A DNA stretch of 64,000 nucleotides from Gillisella vitis (GTDB taxonomy: Bacteria > Pseudomonadota > Alphaproteobacteria > Rhizobiales > Rhizobiaceae): NCBI RefSeq assembly GCF_014204625.1, contig NZ_JACHLU010000004.1:1-64000 (forward strand), in the 5' to 3' direction. The notes under the pieces were generated by a model. The model worked only from the letters and a program-made list of their open reading frames with translations, was not told the DNA's origin and did not search any database. The translations under genes and the position numbers were made by a program. Shown here one piece after another: positions 18,972 to 30,175 of the stretch. Each line of letters begins with the position of its first letter. The stretch's first letter is position 1.

Positions 18972-18997
18972 TCGGCCAAAACGCGATTTTTGGCCGA
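18972..18997 (+). other. Perfect hairpin between murF and mraY
   Basis: TCGGCCAAAA and TTTTGGCCGA form a 10-bp stem with a 6-base loop (CGCGAT). It lies in the 59-base murF-mraY gap, the largest within the mur run apart from the ftsI-murE gap. No T-run follows, so it is more likely an mRNA processing or stability element than a full terminator. Confidence 0.55.
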
Positions 18998-19020
18998 AAC
19001 GACCTTTGGAAAGTGCCTTC

Positions 19021-20121
19021 ATGCTGATCTGGCTTGTTGACTTCGCAAATCACGTGCAATTTTTCAACCTGTTCCGCTACATCACGTTTCGGACCGGGGC
19101 TGCGATGTTTACCGCCGCGCTGATTGTCTTTCTGTTCGGGCCAGCCATTATTGCCTCCTTGCGGGTGCGGCAGGGCAAGGGTCAACCGATCCGGGCTGAT
19201 GGTCCCCAGACCCATTTCAAAAAGGCCGGTACGCCCACCATGGGCGGGCTGATGATTCTGGCGGGCATTGTTGGTGCCTCGCTGCTTTGGGCCGATCTTT
19301 CCAATATCTATGTGGTGGCCACTCTGCTGGTGACTTTGGGTTTTGGTGCCATCGGCTTCTACGATGATTATCTGAAAGTCACCAAACAATCGGACAAGGG
19401 TTTTTCCGGCAAGGCGCGTCTGGGCATCGAGTTTCTGATTGCTGGCGTTGCGGTGTTCTTCATGATGGAAGCCGCCAAGGTGTCTGCACCGCAAGGGCCG
19501 CATGTGGCGACATCCGTCGCCTTTCCGTTCTTTAAGGATGTGCTGCTCAATCTCGGCTATTTCTTCATCGTGTTCGGCGGCTTTGTCATTGTGGCCGCTG
19601 GCAATGCGGTCAACCTCACCGATGGTCTGGACGGGCTGGCGATTGTGCCGGTGATGATTGCCTCGGCAGCCTTTGGCCTGATTGCCTATCTGGCCGGTAA
19701 TGCTGTGTTTTCAGGCTATCTTCAGATCAATTTTGTACCGGGCACGGGTGAACTTGCGGTTATTCTCGGTGCTGTGATTGGTGCGGGCCTTGGCTTTTTG
19801 TGGTTCAATGCGCCGCCTGCGGCTATTTTCATGGGCGATACCGGCTCCTTGGCGCTGGGCGGGCTGATTGGCACGGTGGCTGTTGCCACCAAGCATGAAA
19901 TCGTCATGAGCATTATCGGTGGCCTGTTTGTGATCGAGACGCTCTCGGTGATCATTCAGGTGGGCTATTACAAGATGACCAAGCGCCGGGTGTTTCTGAT
20001 GGCTCCAATCCACCACCACTTTGAGAAAAAGGGCTGGACGGAAAGTCAGGTGGTCATTCGCTTCTGGATCATTGCGGTTGGCCTTGCCATGCTTGGTCTC
20101 TCCACGCTGAAGCTGCGGTGA
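19021..20121 (+). CDS. mraY: Phospho-N-acetylmuramoyl-pentapeptide-transferase MraY
   Basis: Makes lipid I by transferring phospho-MurNAc-pentapeptide to undecaprenyl phosphate at the inner membrane. It has 366 residues, the usual length, with about ten membrane helices. Signature motifs are [18 protein letters not shown] (the Asp pair), [23 protein letters not shown] and [12 protein letters not shown]. The ATG at 19021 gives the standard MLIWL start; a TTG 15 bases upstream is in frame but less likely. Confidence 0.97.
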   Translation: MLIWLVDFANHVQFFNLFRYITFRTGAAMFTAALIVFLFGPAIIASLRVRQGKGQPIRADGPQTHFKKAGTPTMGGLMILAGIVGASLLWADLSNIYVVATLLVTLGFGAIGFYDDYLKVTKQSDKGFSGKARLGIEFLIAGVAVFFMMEAAKVSAPQGPHVATSVAFPFFKDVLLNLGYFFIVFGGFVIVAAGNAVNLTDGLDGLAIVPVMIASAAFGLIAYLAGNAVFSGYLQINFVPGTGELAVILGAVIGAGLGFLWFNAPPAAIFMGDTGSLALGGLIGTVAVATKHEIVMSIIGGLFVIETLSVIIQVGYYKMTKRRVFLMAPIHHHFEKKGWTESQVVIRFWIIAVGLAMLGLSTLKLR

Positions 20122-20128
20122 GGGTGTG

Positions 20129-21538
20129 ATGATTCCAGTCACCAGTTTCAAAAATCAAAAACTTGCGCTGTTTGGCCTCGGTGGCTCCGGTTTTGCCACG
20201 GCGCGGGCGTTGAAAGAGGGTGGCGCGGATGTGGTTGTCTGGGATGATAATCCCGACAGCGTTGAAAAAGCGCGCAAGGAGGGCTTGAAGGCCGAGGATC
20301 TGCGCAACATCGACTGGAGCGGGCTTGCGGCGCTGGTGCTTGCCCCCGGTGTGCCACTGACGCATCCCAAGCCGCATTGGTCGGTGGATCTGGCCAAGGC
20401 AGCGGGCGTCGCCATCATTGGCGATATTGAGCTTTTTGTCCGTGAACGGCGCGTTCATTCGCCGGATTGCCCGTTTATTGCCATCACCGGCACCAATGGT
20501 AAATCCACCACCACGGCCTTGATTGCGCATATTTTGCGCCAAAGCGGCCGCGATGTGCAGATGGGCGGCAATATCGGCACAGCCGTGTTGACGCTGGAGC
20601 CGCCCAAAGCCAAGCGCTTTTATGTGGTCGAATGCTCGTCCTACCAGATTGATCTGGCACCGACCATGAACCCGTCGGTTGGGATCATGTTGAATCTCAC
20701 CCCGGATCACCTCGATCGTCATGGCGATATGCAGCATTATGCCGACATCAAGAATCGCTTGGTTGAGGGCAGCGATATTGCCGTTGTCGGTGTCGATGAT
20801 GACTATTCGCGGCGCATTGCCGAGCGGTTGGACAGTGCCAGCCGTCAGGTCATCCGCATTTCCAAAAACCAGCCGGTGGCACAAGGGTTTTACAACGACG
20901 GCCATCGGATTTTTTTGGGCACGGAGCAGGGCGGAGAACTGGTTGCCGACCTGAACGGCATTCCCACATTGCGCGGCAGCCATAACGCCCAGAATGCAGC
21001 CGCTGCCATTGCCGCCTGCCTTGCGGTTGGCCTTTCAGAAGATGACGTGCGTGCGGGTCTTGCCTCGTTTGGCGGCTTGAAGCACCGTATGCAGCCCGTC
21101 GGGCGGCGCGGCAAGGTGGTGTTTGTCAATGATAGCAAGGCCACCAATGCGGAGGCGGCAGCGCCTGCGCTGTCCAGCTATGACCGCATCTACTGGATTG
21201 CTGGCGGCCTGCCCAAAGCAGGCGGCATCACCAGCCTCGCACCGCTGTTTCCACGTATTGCCAAGGCCTACCTGATTGGCGAGGCGGCTCCAGCTTTTGC
21301 TGCCACGCTTGGCAATGATGTGGCGTTTGAAATTTCCGAGACGCTGGACCGGGCGGTTGCCCATGCGGCGGTTGATGCACAAGCGGATGGAGCCGATGTG
21401 GCGGTGATGTTATCACCGGCTTGCGCAAGCTTCGATCAGTACAAGAACTTCGAAGTTCGCGGCGATGCCTTTGTGACATTGGTTTGCGGGCTGGAAGGCG
21501 TGACGATGCTGGTGCAACAGGCCGCAGGAGAGACATGA
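20129..21538 (+). CDS. murD: UDP-N-acetylmuramoylalanine--D-glutamate ligase
   Basis: Adds D-glutamate to UDP-MurNAc-L-Ala in the cytosol. About 469 residues, with the N-terminal UDP-binding fold [17 protein letters not shown], the ATP loop [11 protein letters not shown], and later [12 protein letters not shown] and the [14 protein letters not shown]-terminal motif. ATG at 20129 and GTG at 20126 are both possible; the ATG is better spaced from GTGAGGG. mraY ends seven bases upstream. Confidence 0.97.
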   Translation: MIPVTSFKNQKLALFGLGGSGFATARALKEGGADVVVWDDNPDSVEKARKEGLKAEDLRNIDWSGLAALVLAPGVPLTHPKPHWSVDLAKAAGVAIIGDIELFVRERRVHSPDCPFIAITGTNGKSTTTALIAHILRQSGRDVQMGGNIGTAVLTLEPPKAKRFYVVECSSYQIDLAPTMNPSVGIMLNLTPDHLDRHGDMQHYADIKNRLVEGSDIAVVGVDDDYSRRIAERLDSASRQVIRISKNQPVAQGFYNDGHRIFLGTEQGGELVADLNGIPTLRGSHNAQNAAAAIAACLAVGLSEDDVRAGLASFGGLKHRMQPVGRRGKVVFVNDSKATNAEAAAPALSSYDRIYWIAGGLPKAGGITSLAPLFPRIAKAYLIGEAAPAFAATLGNDVAFEISETLDRAVAHAAVDAQADGADVAVMLSPACASFDQYKNFEVRGDAFVTLVCGLEGVTMLVQQAAGET

Positions 21539-21539
21539 C

Positions 21540-22694
21540 ATGGTAAGCCGCGCACAAAGGGGCGCTTTGGCCGACTGGTTCTGGACCATTGACCGCGTGT
21601 TTCTGATCACATTCATTGTGCTTTTGGGCATTGGCTTCATGCTGTCTTTTGCCGCATCGCCTGCGGTGGCCGAACGAATTGGTCTGGACAGTTTCCACTT
21701 TGTCCGCAGGCAGGCGGCGTTTACCGTGCCGTGTCTTATCACCATGGTCGGCCTGTCGTTTCTGACGCCGCGGCAAGTGCGCCGTGCGGCGCTGCTGATC
21801 CTGCTGGCCTCGATTGGCTTGATGATTCTGGCGTTGTTCTTTGGCCCGGAAGTCAAGGGTGCGCATCGCTGGATCAATTTCGGCAGCCTGTCCATTCAGC
21901 CATCGGAGTTCATGAAGCCCGCTTTTGTTGTGGTCTGCGCCTGGCTGTTTGCCGAGCACGCGCGCCAGCCGGATATTCCGGGCAATTTCTTCGCCATTCT
22001 GCTGTTCATGGTGGTGGTGGCGTTGCTGATGGTGCAGCCGGACTTTGGGCAGACGGTTCTGACCTCGGTTGTCTGGGGCGGCATGTTTTTCATGGCGGGC
22101 GTGCCGTGGATTTTCATTGTGCTGCTGGCGGCTGGCGGCGGTGTCGGCTCCATGCTGGCCTATTACACCATGCCGCACGTGGCTGGTCGTATTGACCGCT
22201 TCCTGACCGGCGATGGCGATACATTTCAGGTGGATACGGCGCGCGAGGCGATCATTCGTGGCAACTGGTTTGGCGTTGGGCCGGGTGAGGGGATCGTCAA
22301 GCGCATCATTCCTGATGCCCATACCGACTTTATCTTCTCCGTCGCTGCGGAAGAGTTCGGCATTATTTTCTGCATGGTGCTGGTGGCGATTTTTGCCTTT
22401 CTGGTGGTTCGGGGCCTGCGCCATGCCTTCCGCGAGAAGAATGACTTCAACCGATTTGCGGTTGCCGGTCTGGTGTTGCAGATCGGTGTGCAGTCGATGA
22501 TCAACATCGGGGTTAATCTGGAACTTCTGCCTGCCAAGGGCATGACCTTGCCGCTGATTTCCTACGGCGGCTCGTCCATGGTGGCCATTGGCATTACGGC
22601 AGGTTTCATTCTGGCGCTCACCCGCCATCGACCAGAACAGCGGTCTCAGGAGCGGCGGTTGTTCCGCTCCGTATCCGGCGTTGCAGCGGAGTAA
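21540..22694 (+). CDS. ftsW: Septal peptidoglycan polymerase FtsW
   Basis: A SEDS-family glycosyltransferase that polymerises lipid II at the septum with FtsI. It has 384 residues and about ten membrane helices. Conserved stretches include GAHRWINFGSLSIQPSEFMKP, VQPDFGQT and, near the end, LPLISYGGSSM. It begins one base after the murD stop region and has AGGAGA upstream. Confidence 0.97.
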   Translation: MVSRAQRGALADWFWTIDRVFLITFIVLLGIGFMLSFAASPAVAERIGLDSFHFVRRQAAFTVPCLITMVGLSFLTPRQVRRAALLILLASIGLMILALFFGPEVKGAHRWINFGSLSIQPSEFMKPAFVVVCAWLFAEHARQPDIPGNFFAILLFMVVVALLMVQPDFGQTVLTSVVWGGMFFMAGVPWIFIVLLAAGGGVGSMLAYYTMPHVAGRIDRFLTGDGDTFQVDTAREAIIRGNWFGVGPGEGIVKRIIPDAHTDFIFSVAAEEFGIIFCMVLVAIFAFLVVRGLRHAFREKNDFNRFAVAGLVLQIGVQSMINIGVNLELLPAKGMTLPLISYGGSSMVAIGITAGFILALTRHRPEQRSQERRLFRSVSGVAAE

Positions 22695-22697
22695 GTG

Positions 22698-23786
22698 ATG
22701 TCCAGAGGTTTGATTCTTCTTGCTGCCGGCGGCACCGGCGGCCATGTGTTTCCAGCCGAAGCGCTGGCGCATGAATTGCAGGCGCGTGGCTATACCGTGC
22801 ATCTGGTAACAGACAGCCGCGCCGAGCGCTATGCAGGCAAGTTTCCGGCCGAGGCCATTCATGTCGTGCCATCGGCCACCATTGGCTCGAAGAATCCGCT
22901 GAAAGTGTCAAAGGCTTTGCTGACCCTGTGGCGCGGCTATCGCACGGCGCGCACATTGATTGCCAAACTGAAACCCAATGCCGTGGTTGGCTTTGGTGGC
23001 TATCCCACCATTCCGCCCCTGCTGGCCGCTTGCGCTTTGCGGGTGCCAACCCTGATCCATGAGCAAAATGCGGTGATGGGACGCGCCAATAAATTCTTGG
23101 CGTCAAGGGTCGATAAAATTGCTGGCGGCTTTCTGTCAGCCGGTGGCGCTTATGCCGATAAAACCGTGGTGACGGGCAATCCGGTGCGGCCTGCTGTGCT
23201 GGCTGCGTCGGAAACGGCTTACGTTTCTTCGGGCGATGGCGATCCGTTCCAGCTTGTGGTGTTTGGTGGCAGCCAAGGTGCCCAGCATTTTTCCAATGTT
23301 GTGCCCGGCGCTGTGTGCCTGCTGGATGATGTGTTGCGTGCGCGCCTTGTGGTGACCCAGCAGGCCCGGCCGGAAGATGTGGCACAGGTGGAAGCCTGCT
23401 ATCAAAAACTGAAAGTTCCTGCGGACGTCTCGCCGTTTTTTGGCGATATGGCCGAGCGGATTGGCCATGCCAATCTGGTGATTTCCCGCTCTGGCGCATC
23501 CACCGTGTCGGAACTGGCGGTGATTGGCCGGCCTGCCGTGCTGGTGCCCTATCCGTTTGCGCTGGACCATGATCAGGCAGCCAATGCCGCCACCATGGCG
23601 GGGCTTGGCGGGGCCGTGGTGGTGCCTCAAGCGCAACTGACACCGGAAAAGCTCGCCGCCAAGCTGAAAGCATGGATGACCAGCCCGGAAAAACTGTCCG
23701 AGATGGCGCAGGCTGCGGCCAAGGCCGGGCAACCACAGGCAGCAGGCTTGCTTGCAGACGTGGTTGAGTCTATTGCCAAACGATAA
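22698..23786 (+). CDS. murG: Lipid II synthase MurG
   Basis: A GT28-family glycosyltransferase that adds GlcNAc to lipid I on the inner face of the membrane. About 362 residues. The N-terminal glycine loop is [38 protein letters not shown], the second glycine loop [36 protein letters not shown] and DHDQAANA complete the set. ATG 22698 is chosen over GTG 22695 by spacing from GGAG. It follows the ftsW stop by three bases. Confidence 0.97.
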   Translation: MSRGLILLAAGGTGGHVFPAEALAHELQARGYTVHLVTDSRAERYAGKFPAEAIHVVPSATIGSKNPLKVSKALLTLWRGYRTARTLIAKLKPNAVVGFGGYPTIPPLLAACALRVPTLIHEQNAVMGRANKFLASRVDKIAGGFLSAGGAYADKTVVTGNPVRPAVLAASETAYVSSGDGDPFQLVVFGGSQGAQHFSNVVPGAVCLLDDVLRARLVVTQQARPEDVAQVEACYQKLKVPADVSPFFGDMAERIGHANLVISRSGASTVSELAVIGRPAVLVPYPFALDHDQAANAATMAGLGGAVVVPQAQLTPEKLAAKLKAWMTSPEKLSEMAQAAAKAGQPQAAGLLADVVESIAKR

Positions 23787-23816
23787 ACCCATTGAGCTAT
23801 TAAAGGGAATGAACAC

Positions 23817-25232
23817 ATGAAGATGCCGAAAAGCATCGGTCTGGTCCACTTTATCGGGATCGGCGGAATCGGCATGAGCGGTATTGCCGAAGTGCTGCAT
23901 AATCTTGGCCATCGCGTGCAAGGCTCGGATCAGGCCGATAGCGCCAATGTGCAGCGTCTGCGTGCCAAGGGCATTGAGGTTTTTGTGGGCCATAAGCCCG
24001 AAAATCTGGGCGATGCCGAAGTGATTGTTGTGTCGACCGCCATCAAGCAGAACAACCCGGAGTTGATTGCGGCGCGCGAAAAGCTGCTGCCCATCGTGCG
24101 CCGGGCCGAAATGCTGGCGGAATTGATGCGGTTTCGTAATGCCATTGCCATTGGCGGCACCCATGGCAAGACCACCACGACATCCATGGTGGCTGCGCTG
24201 CTGGATGCAGGCCAGATGGACCCGACCGTTATCAACGGCGGTATCATCAATGCTTACGGCACCAACGCCCGCATGGGTGAGGGTGAGTGGATGGTGGTGG
24301 AAGCCGACGAATCCGATGGCACCTTCCTGAAACTGCCCGCCGATGTGGTAGTGGTGACCAATATTGACCCGGAACATCTCGATCATTACGGCACGTTTGA
24401 TGCCGCCCGCGCTGCTTTTCGGCAATTTGTCGAGAATGTTCCGTTTTATGGCTTTGGCGTTCTTTGCCTTGACCACCCGGAAGTGCAGGCGCTGGTCAGC
24501 CGCATTGAAGACCGCAAGGTTGTGACCTACGGCGAAAACCCGCAGGCCGATGTGCGTTTTTCCAACGTGCGGATTGATGGCACCAAATCGATGTTTGATG
24601 TGGAAATCCGCCGCCGTCGCACCGGCCGGGTGTTCAATTTCAAGGATCTGGTTGTGCCCATGCCGGGGCGTCATAATATTTCCAACGCCTGTGCGGCCAT
24701 TGCGGTGGCCAATCGTCTGGGCATTTCGGAAGAGGCTATTCGCAAGGGCTTGTCATCGTTTGGCGGCGTCAAGCGCCGCTTTACGCTGACCGGCACATGG
24801 AATGGTGTGCAGGTGTTTGATGACTACGGCCACCACCCGGTTGAGATCAAAGCGGTGCTGAAGGCCGCACGCGAGGCGTGCTCGGGGCGAATCATTGCAG
24901 TGCACCAACCCCACCGCTATTCGCGTCTCTCCAGTCTTTTTGATGATTTTGCCAATTGCTTCAACGATGCCAACAGCATTTTTATCGCGCCGGTTTATGC
25001 GGCAGGCGAAGACCCAATTGATGGTTTTGACTCGGAAACCCTTGTTTCGCGCATTAAATCGGGCGGGCACCGTGATGCACGCATTTTAGCGTCGCCTGAT
25101 CAACTGGCTCAGGCAATTTCAACCATTGCGCAACCGGGTGATTTTGTGGTCCTCTTAGGCGCAGGAAATATTACACATTGGGCAGCGGCGCTGCCCAAGG
25201 AATTGGAAGCGCTTTCGGGAAAGTCGGAATGA
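23817..25232 (+). CDS. murC: UDP-N-acetylmuramate--L-alanine ligase
   Basis: The first amino-acid-adding enzyme of peptidoglycan precursor synthesis, 471 residues. Motifs are the UDP-binding [17 protein letters not shown], the ATP loop [20 protein letters not shown] and [15 protein letters not shown] ribosome site (AAAGGGAA) precedes the ATG. Its stop overlaps the murB start by four bases. Confidence 0.97.
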   Translation: MKMPKSIGLVHFIGIGGIGMSGIAEVLHNLGHRVQGSDQADSANVQRLRAKGIEVFVGHKPENLGDAEVIVVSTAIKQNNPELIAAREKLLPIVRRAEMLAELMRFRNAIAIGGTHGKTTTTSMVAALLDAGQMDPTVINGGIINAYGTNARMGEGEWMVVEADESDGTFLKLPADVVVVTNIDPEHLDHYGTFDAARAAFRQFVENVPFYGFGVLCLDHPEVQALVSRIEDRKVVTYGENPQADVRFSNVRIDGTKSMFDVEIRRRRTGRVFNFKDLVVPMPGRHNISNACAAIAVANRLGISEEAIRKGLSSFGGVKRRFTLTGTWNGVQVFDDYGHHPVEIKAVLKAAREACSGRIIAVHQPHRYSRLSSLFDDFANCFNDANSIFIAPVYAAGEDPIDGFDSETLVSRIKSGGHRDARILASPDQLAQAISTIAQPGDFVVLLGAGNITHWAAALPKELEALSGKSE

Positions 25233-26203
25233 AACAGGTCGATGGGGAAAAGTTGCTGGCTCGTCTTGGGCCGGGGGTGAATGAATTGCGAGGCCGGTTG
25301 ACACCCGACGCGCCGATGGACCGCGTGACGTGGTTTCAGGCCGGTGGTCTGGCGGAACTGATGTTCCAGCCGCATGACAAGGAAGACCTGATTGCCTTTC
25401 TGGCGCTGCTGCCGGACGATGTACCGCTGACCGTGGTGGGCGTTGGCTCAAACCTGCTGGTGCGTGACGGCGGCATTCCCGGTGTGGTGGTGCGCTTGTC
25501 GGCCAAGGGCTTTGGCGGGCTGGATCTTGAAGGCGAAAACCGCATTCGTGCGGGTGCCATTTGCCCCGACAAGCATATTGCTGCCATGGCCATGGACAAT
25601 AATATCGGCGGCTTTGCCTTTTACTACGGCATTCCCGGCTCCATCGGCGGCGCATTGAAAATGAACGCTGGTGCCAACGGCGGCGAAACCGCAGCGCGGC
25701 TGATCGAGGTTGAGGCTATTGATCGGCAGGGCAATATCCATGTCCTGTCCAAGGCGGATATGGGCTATGGCTATCGCCATTCATCGGCACCCGAAGGTCT
25801 GATTTTTATCAGTGGCCTGTTTGAAGGTTACAAGGATGAAAAGGCGAAGATCCGCACCGAGATGGACGCCGTGCGCCAGCACCGCGAAACCGTGCAGCCG
25901 GTGAAGGAAAAGACCGGCGGATCAACCTTCAAAAACCCCGCAGGCCATTCGGCCTGGGAATTGATTGACGAGGCCGGTGGTCGTGGTTTGATGATTGGTG
26001 GCGCACAAATGTCGTCGCTGCATTGCAACTTCATGATCAATGTGGGCCATGCGACTGCCTATGAGCTGGAATATCTGGGCGAGACGATTCGCCGTCAGGT
26101 GTTTGAACATTCCGGCGTCAAGCTTGAGTGGGAGATCAAGCGCCTTGGACTGTTCATGCCGGAGCGCAATGTTGAGCCGTTTCTCGGCGTGACCACTGAA
26201 TAA
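25229..26203 (+). CDS. murB: UDP-N-acetylenolpyruvoylglucosamine reductase
   Basis: A FAD flavoenzyme that uses NADPH to form UDP-MurNAc, the committed precursor. 324 residues from the ATG that overlaps the murC stop (ATGA). It has the FAD_4 fold with [34 protein letters not shown] and the C-terminal [19 protein letters not shown]. An in-frame ATG 51 bases upstream lies within murC and is rejected. It is the last gene before a strong terminator. Confidence 0.97.
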   Translation: MKQVDGEKLLARLGPGVNELRGRLTPDAPMDRVTWFQAGGLAELMFQPHDKEDLIAFLALLPDDVPLTVVGVGSNLLVRDGGIPGVVVRLSAKGFGGLDLEGENRIRAGAICPDKHIAAMAMDNNIGGFAFYYGIPGSIGGALKMNAGANGGETAARLIEVEAIDRQGNIHVLSKADMGYGYRHSSAPEGLIFISGLFEGYKDEKAKIRTEMDAVRQHRETVQPVKEKTGGSTFKNPAGHSAWELIDEAGGRGLMIGGAQMSSLHCNFMINVGHATAYELEYLGETIRRQVFEHSGVKLEWEIKRLGLFMPERNVEPFLGVTTE

Positions 26204-26225
26204 GTTTGACAGTGAATGAAAGAAA

Positions 26226-26258
26226 AACCCGCCAGATCAATGATCTGGCGGGTTTTTT
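26226..26258 (+). terminator. Rho-independent terminator after murB
   Basis: AACCCGCCAGATC and GATCTGGCGGGTT form a 13-bp perfect stem with a 3-base loop, followed by six T. It begins 22 bases after the murB stop. It should end most mraZ-murB transcripts and separate them from ddl-ftsQAZ. Confidence 0.95.
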
Positions 26259-26268
26259 GTTGTTTGCT

Positions 26269-26668
26269 AGAGTTTATCAGGGAAACGTGGCCCTAGGTTT
26301 TCCCGAAAAGACAAACGAAAACAAAGACGTTTAGAGTCTGTCTGGTTCAATCTCAGAGTCCACGACGCGCGTATTTCTGGGCTTCGCACCCCCTCATCCG
26401 GCTGCCGCCACCTTCTCCCCGCAGGGGAGAAGACGGAAAGAACAGCAACGTTCATGGGTTCCTCGCCCTAAAGCCTGTCGCAGTGAATAGGAGGCTTTAG
26501 CTTTTTTGTTTTTCGCATGTACGTTATCGTTTTATTGAGGACAATAAAACGCGACATGCTTTAGCGGGGGAGAGGTCCGCCGAGCTAAGCGGAGGCGGGG
26601 TGAGGGGGAGCCAAGCACTCAAAGCTAAAATGTCGTGTACTCTGGTTCAATCTGAACCTGACAGACTC
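26269..26668. repeat. Mosaic intergenic repeat, copy A, with a nested second repeat
   Basis: Starts AGAGTTTATCAGGG and ends near GACAGACTCC, like the other copies at 39376, 52526 and 58331. It includes the module CTCATCCGGCTGCCGCCACC with a CTCCCCGCAGGGGAG hairpin, shared with copy D. Copy A is split by a second repeat at about 26470-26565, bounded by CTAAAGCCTGTCGC and the inverted GCGACATGCTTTAG. That insert contains its own perfect hairpin, CGTTTTATTG and CAATAAAACG. The type resembles the mosaic elements (RIME-like) of rhizobia. No coding. Confidence 0.85.
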
Positions 26669-26762
26669 CAATCTGATTCAGGCGCTTCGCCCTGCAAAAA
26701 TGTGATGGACCACTTCGCCTGGATGCAGGCGTCGGCGTGGGGAAGTTAATTAAAGTAAACGG

Positions 26763-26780
26763 TTCATTAACCTTAATCGG
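26763..26780 (+). promoter_or_regulatory. Candidate upstream motif shared by ddl and mraZ
   Basis: TTCATTAACCTTAATCGG lies about 100 bases before ddl. A close match, TTCATTAATCTTAACGG, lies at 12119-12135 upstream of mraZ. The paired TTAA blocks recall cell-cycle regulator sites (CtrA-like half sites) but the spacing is not the full CtrA consensus. This is inference. Confidence 0.3.
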
Positions 26781-26876
26781 TCTTTATCTATGCAGGTGTC
26801 AGAACTTGCGCGAATCAAGCCGCAACTCTGGCGCAAGATAGATCAATGTCGTTGTCGTTTCGGTTCAGGTGCGTGA

Positions 26877-27803
26877 ATGTCAAAGAAGCATGTTGCTGTA
26901 TTGATGGGGGGATTTTCGTCTGAGAGACCCGTGAGTCTTGCCAGCGGCAACCCGTGTGCAGCAGCGCTTGAGGCAGAAGGCTATCGTGTCACCCGCGTGG
27001 ATGTGTCTCGCAATGTGGCAAGTGTGCTGCAAGAGTTGCGGCCTGATGTGGCCTTCAATGCCCTGCATGGCCCTTATGGCGAGGATGGCACGATTCAGGG
27101 CGTGCTGGAATATCTCGAAATCCCCTATACGCATTCCGGCGTTCTGGCCTCTGCTTTGGCTATGGACAAGGTTCAGGCCAAGAAGGTTGCGGCGGCTGCC
27201 GGTGTTCCGGTGGCGTTCAGCCGCGCCATGTCCCGTTTCGATATTGGCAATACCCATCCGATGCAGCCGCCGTATGTGGTCAAGCCGGTGCGGGAAGGTT
27301 CCAGTTTTGGCATTGTCATCGTCAAGGAAGATCAGTCCCATCCGCCGCAGATTCTTGGCTCGGCTGAGTGGCGCTATGGTGACGCGGTGATGGTGGAAAA
27401 ATACGTGGCAGGGCGCGAATTGACCTGCGGCGTGATGGACGGCAAGGCGCTTGGCGTCACCGAAATCATCACCCATGCCAACACATTCTATGATTATGAT
27501 TCGAAATACGCAGCTGGCGGTTCGACCCACGTTATTCCGGCGCAAATTTCACCGAAAATTTACCAAAAAATACAAGAATTGGCGGTTAAGGCGCATGAGG
27601 CAATCGGCTGTCGTGGCGTGAGTCGCTCAGATTTTCGCTATGATGATCGGTTCTCTGAAGATGGCGAGTTGATCTGGATGGAAGTGAACACCCAGCCGGG
27701 CATGACGCCAACCTCGCTTCTGCCTGAAATGGCCATTCACTCTGGCATGTCGTTTGGTGAGTTTGTCAGCTGGATTGTGGAGGACGCTTCGTGCTCACGT
27801 TAA
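26877..27803 (+). CDS. ddl: D-alanine--D-alanine ligase
   Basis: Makes D-Ala-D-Ala for MurF. 308 residues with ATP-grasp fold: [17 protein letters not shown] at the N-terminus, [26 protein letters not shown] and the metal-binding [18 protein letters not shown]. It has its own upstream region of about 670 bases, mostly repeat, and a terminator separates it from murB, so it probably has its own promoter. Its 3' end overlaps the GTG start of ftsQ by 13 bases. Confidence 0.96.
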   Translation: MSKKHVAVLMGGFSSERPVSLASGNPCAAALEAEGYRVTRVDVSRNVASVLQELRPDVAFNALHGPYGEDGTIQGVLEYLEIPYTHSGVLASALAMDKVQAKKVAAAAGVPVAFSRAMSRFDIGNTHPMQPPYVVKPVREGSSFGIVIVKEDQSHPPQILGSAEWRYGDAVMVEKYVAGRELTCGVMDGKALGVTEIITHANTFYDYDSKYAAGGSTHVIPAQISPKIYQKIQELAVKAHEAIGCRGVSRSDFRYDDRFSEDGELIWMEVNTQPGMTPTSLLPEMAIHSGMSFGEFVSWIVEDASCSR

Positions 27804-28744
27804 GCGCCAGAAAATCGGGACCAAAGAGATCGGGAGCGGCCAGAAAGCCGAGTGCTCCCCGCGCTGTTGTGCTGGCTGATGAGGGGTCGTTCATTCTGCC
27901 GCGTCCGGCGCGGCGCGTGGTGCGCTTCATTGTGTCGCTGTGCACGGGCAAGGTTGAGCTGCCGCGCCACATTGGCAAGGTGTCGCTGGCCGCCTATGTG
28001 CTGGCGGTGGGCGGCTATGGCATTGTGCATGGTGGCCATTGGCCTTATTTTTCCGAGACCATGACGTCGACGGCTGGCTTTGCTGTCGATAATGTCAAGC
28101 TTTCCGGCAATGTGCATATTTCTGAAATTGATGTGCTTCAGTCGCTCGGGCTGGATGGCACGACCTCGCTGGTATCGCTGGATGTGGATGACGCACGCCG
28201 TCGGGTTGCCGAATTGCCATGGGTTGCTGCGGTTGAGATTCGCAAGGTTTATCCAAAGACAGTCCTGCTCAACATCAAAGAGCGGGTGCCGTTCGGCATA
28301 TGGCAGCACGGCACGGATCTGTCGCTGATCGAGGAAGACGGCAATATCATTGCACCGCTGCGCGACAATAAATTTGCCAGCCTGCCATTGTTTGTCGGGC
28401 GTGATGCCGAAACGGATGCGAAAGACGTGATGGCCGAATTTGCGGCCTATCCGCAACTCACCTCCCGCGTGAAGGCTTATGTGCGTATCGCCAGCCGTCG
28501 CTGGGATCTGTATCTGGATAATGGTGTGGTGGTGAAGCTGCCAGAAGACGATGTTGGGGAAGCGCTGAAACGCCTGGCCCGAATGGAGACGGAACAGCAA
28601 TTGCTGGAACGGGACATTGCTGCTGTGGATTTGCGCCTTGTCGATCGGATGACGGTGCAGTTGACCCCGGAAGCACTGGTTCGCCGTCAGGCGGCTGTGG
28701 CAGCCCGCGCCAAGGCTATTGCCAAGCTGGAGAAGGAAACATGA
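27791..28744 (+). CDS. ftsQ: Cell division protein FtsQ
   Basis: A bitopic inner-membrane divisome protein, 317 residues. The basic cytoplasmic N-terminus is about 65 residues, followed by a membrane segment (about 68-85). Next is a POTRA domain ([23 protein letters not shown]) and the FtsQ domain with [24 protein letters not shown]. The start is GTG at 27791, inside the end of ddl, which implies coupling. A long charged C-terminal helix ends the protein. The stop overlaps the ftsA start by four bases. Confidence 0.95.
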   Translation: MLTLSARKSGPKRSGAARKPSAPRAVVLADEGSFILPRPARRVVRFIVSLCTGKVELPRHIGKVSLAAYVLAVGGYGIVHGGHWPYFSETMTSTAGFAVDNVKLSGNVHISEIDVLQSLGLDGTTSLVSLDVDDARRRVAELPWVAAVEIRKVYPKTVLLNIKERVPFGIWQHGTDLSLIEEDGNIIAPLRDNKFASLPLFVGRDAETDAKDVMAEFAAYPQLTSRVKAYVRIASRRWDLYLDNGVVVKLPEDDVGEALKRLARMETEQQLLERDIAAVDLRLVDRMTVQLTPEALVRRQAAVAARAKAIAKLEKET

Positions 28745-30069
28745 GTATTTTTGGTTCCTCCTCTCATGGTTTGCCGCGCATGAAGCCGTTGTCAAGCAAG
28801 CGTCATCATGTTGTGTCGGTGCTGGACATCGGCTCCACCAAGGTGGTGTGCATGATTGGCCGCCTTTCGCCCCGCAAGGAAAGCGATGTGCTGCCGGGTC
28901 GCACCCACCATGTGGATATTATCGGTATTGGACACCAGCGCTCGCGCGGGATGAAGTCCGGTGTGATTTCGGATGTGGATGCGGTCGAAAGCGTTGTGCG
29001 CTTGGCCGTTGATGCGGCTGAGCGCATGGCCGGGCTGACAGTGGACAGTCTGATCGTCAATGTGTCCGCAGGGCGCATTGGCTCTGAAGTTTATACGGCA
29101 ACTATTGATCTGGGCGGACAGGAAGTGCAGCGCGGCGACCTGAAACGGGTTTTGTCTGCGGCCAGCCAGCAATCACAGCGGCGCGAGCGCGTAATTCTGC
29201 ATTCACTGCCCACCGGCTTTTCACTGGATGGCGAGCGCGGCATTCTCGATCCGCTTGGCATGTATGGCGATGCTCTGGGTGTCGACATTCATGTGGTGAC
29301 TGCCGAGCGCGCCGCCATGAAAAATCTGGAACTGTGCATCAACCGCGCCCATCTGACCGTTGAGGGACTGGTGGCAACCCCTTACGCCAGCGGCCTTGCA
29401 GCACTGGTGGATGATGAGGTTGAGCTGGGCTGCGCTGCCATTGATATGGGCGGCGGCACCACCACGATTTCGGTGTTTGCGCAAGGAAAGCTTATCCATA
29501 CCGATGCCATTGGCATTGGTGGACACCACGTCACCACCGATCTGGCCCGTGGCCTGTCCACCCGCATTGAAGACGCCGAGCGGCTGAAGGTGGTGCATGG
29601 ATCAGCCTTTGCCAATGGCTCTGAAGAGCGTGAAGTTGTTGCAATTCCGCCAATCGGCGAAGATGATCGCGATTTACCGACGCAGGTTCCACGTTCTTTG
29701 CTGACGCGAATCATTCAAGCGCGTATTGAAGAGATTCTGGAGATGATTCGTGATCGCATCCATGCGTCAGGCTTTAGCCCTGTGGTTGGTAAGCGGGTCG
29801 TTCTGACCGGAGGCGCAAGCCAGTTGACTGGCCTGCCGGAAGTGGCGCGGCGCATTCTTGCCCGCAACGTTCGGATTGGCCGTCCAATGGGGGTTTCGGG
29901 TCTGCCTGTGGCAGCCAAGGGACCAGCGTTTTCCACGGCGGTGGGTCTGATGATCTATCCGCAGGTGGCCGATCAGGAAATCGCCGTGGGCCATGGAGGT
30001 CTCTTCTCCTCTGGCTCTGGCAACAGCCGCATGATGCGCGTTGGACAATGGTTAAAAGAGAGTTTTTGA
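28741..30069 (+). CDS. ftsA: Cell division protein FtsA
   Basis: An actin-like ATPase that ties FtsZ filaments to the membrane, 442 residues. ATPase motifs are [16 protein letters not shown] (phosphate 1), [15 protein letters not shown] (phosphate 2) and [17 protein letters not shown] (adenosine). The C-terminus [12 protein letters not shown] is an amphipathic membrane-targeting helix. The N-terminal 20 residues before the fold are longer than in E. coli, as is usual for rhizobia. Confidence 0.97.
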   Translation: MSIFGSSSHGLPRMKPLSSKRHHVVSVLDIGSTKVVCMIGRLSPRKESDVLPGRTHHVDIIGIGHQRSRGMKSGVISDVDAVESVVRLAVDAAERMAGLTVDSLIVNVSAGRIGSEVYTATIDLGGQEVQRGDLKRVLSAASQQSQRRERVILHSLPTGFSLDGERGILDPLGMYGDALGVDIHVVTAERAAMKNLELCINRAHLTVEGLVATPYASGLAALVDDEVELGCAAIDMGGGTTTISVFAQGKLIHTDAIGIGGHHVTTDLARGLSTRIEDAERLKVVHGSAFANGSEEREVVAIPPIGEDDRDLPTQVPRSLLTRIIQARIEEILEMIRDRIHASGFSPVVGKRVVLTGGASQLTGLPEVARRILARNVRIGRPMGVSGLPVAAKGPAFSTAVGLMIYPQVADQEIAVGHGGLFSSGSGNSRMMRVGQWLKESF

Positions 30070-30175
30070 GAACCTGCGCCTTGGCGGGACGTTTATCGAT
30101 TCAAGGTGCTCATCGGAATACAGATACGACATGGCTCGCGTGGCGATGCAGCCAGGGAAAGAAGGAACGGGTACA

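Noticed and set aside
26269..26668. Possible CRISPR or insertion sequence
   Set aside because: The units are not evenly spaced direct repeats and no transposase or cas gene exists; it is a mosaic palindromic repeat.
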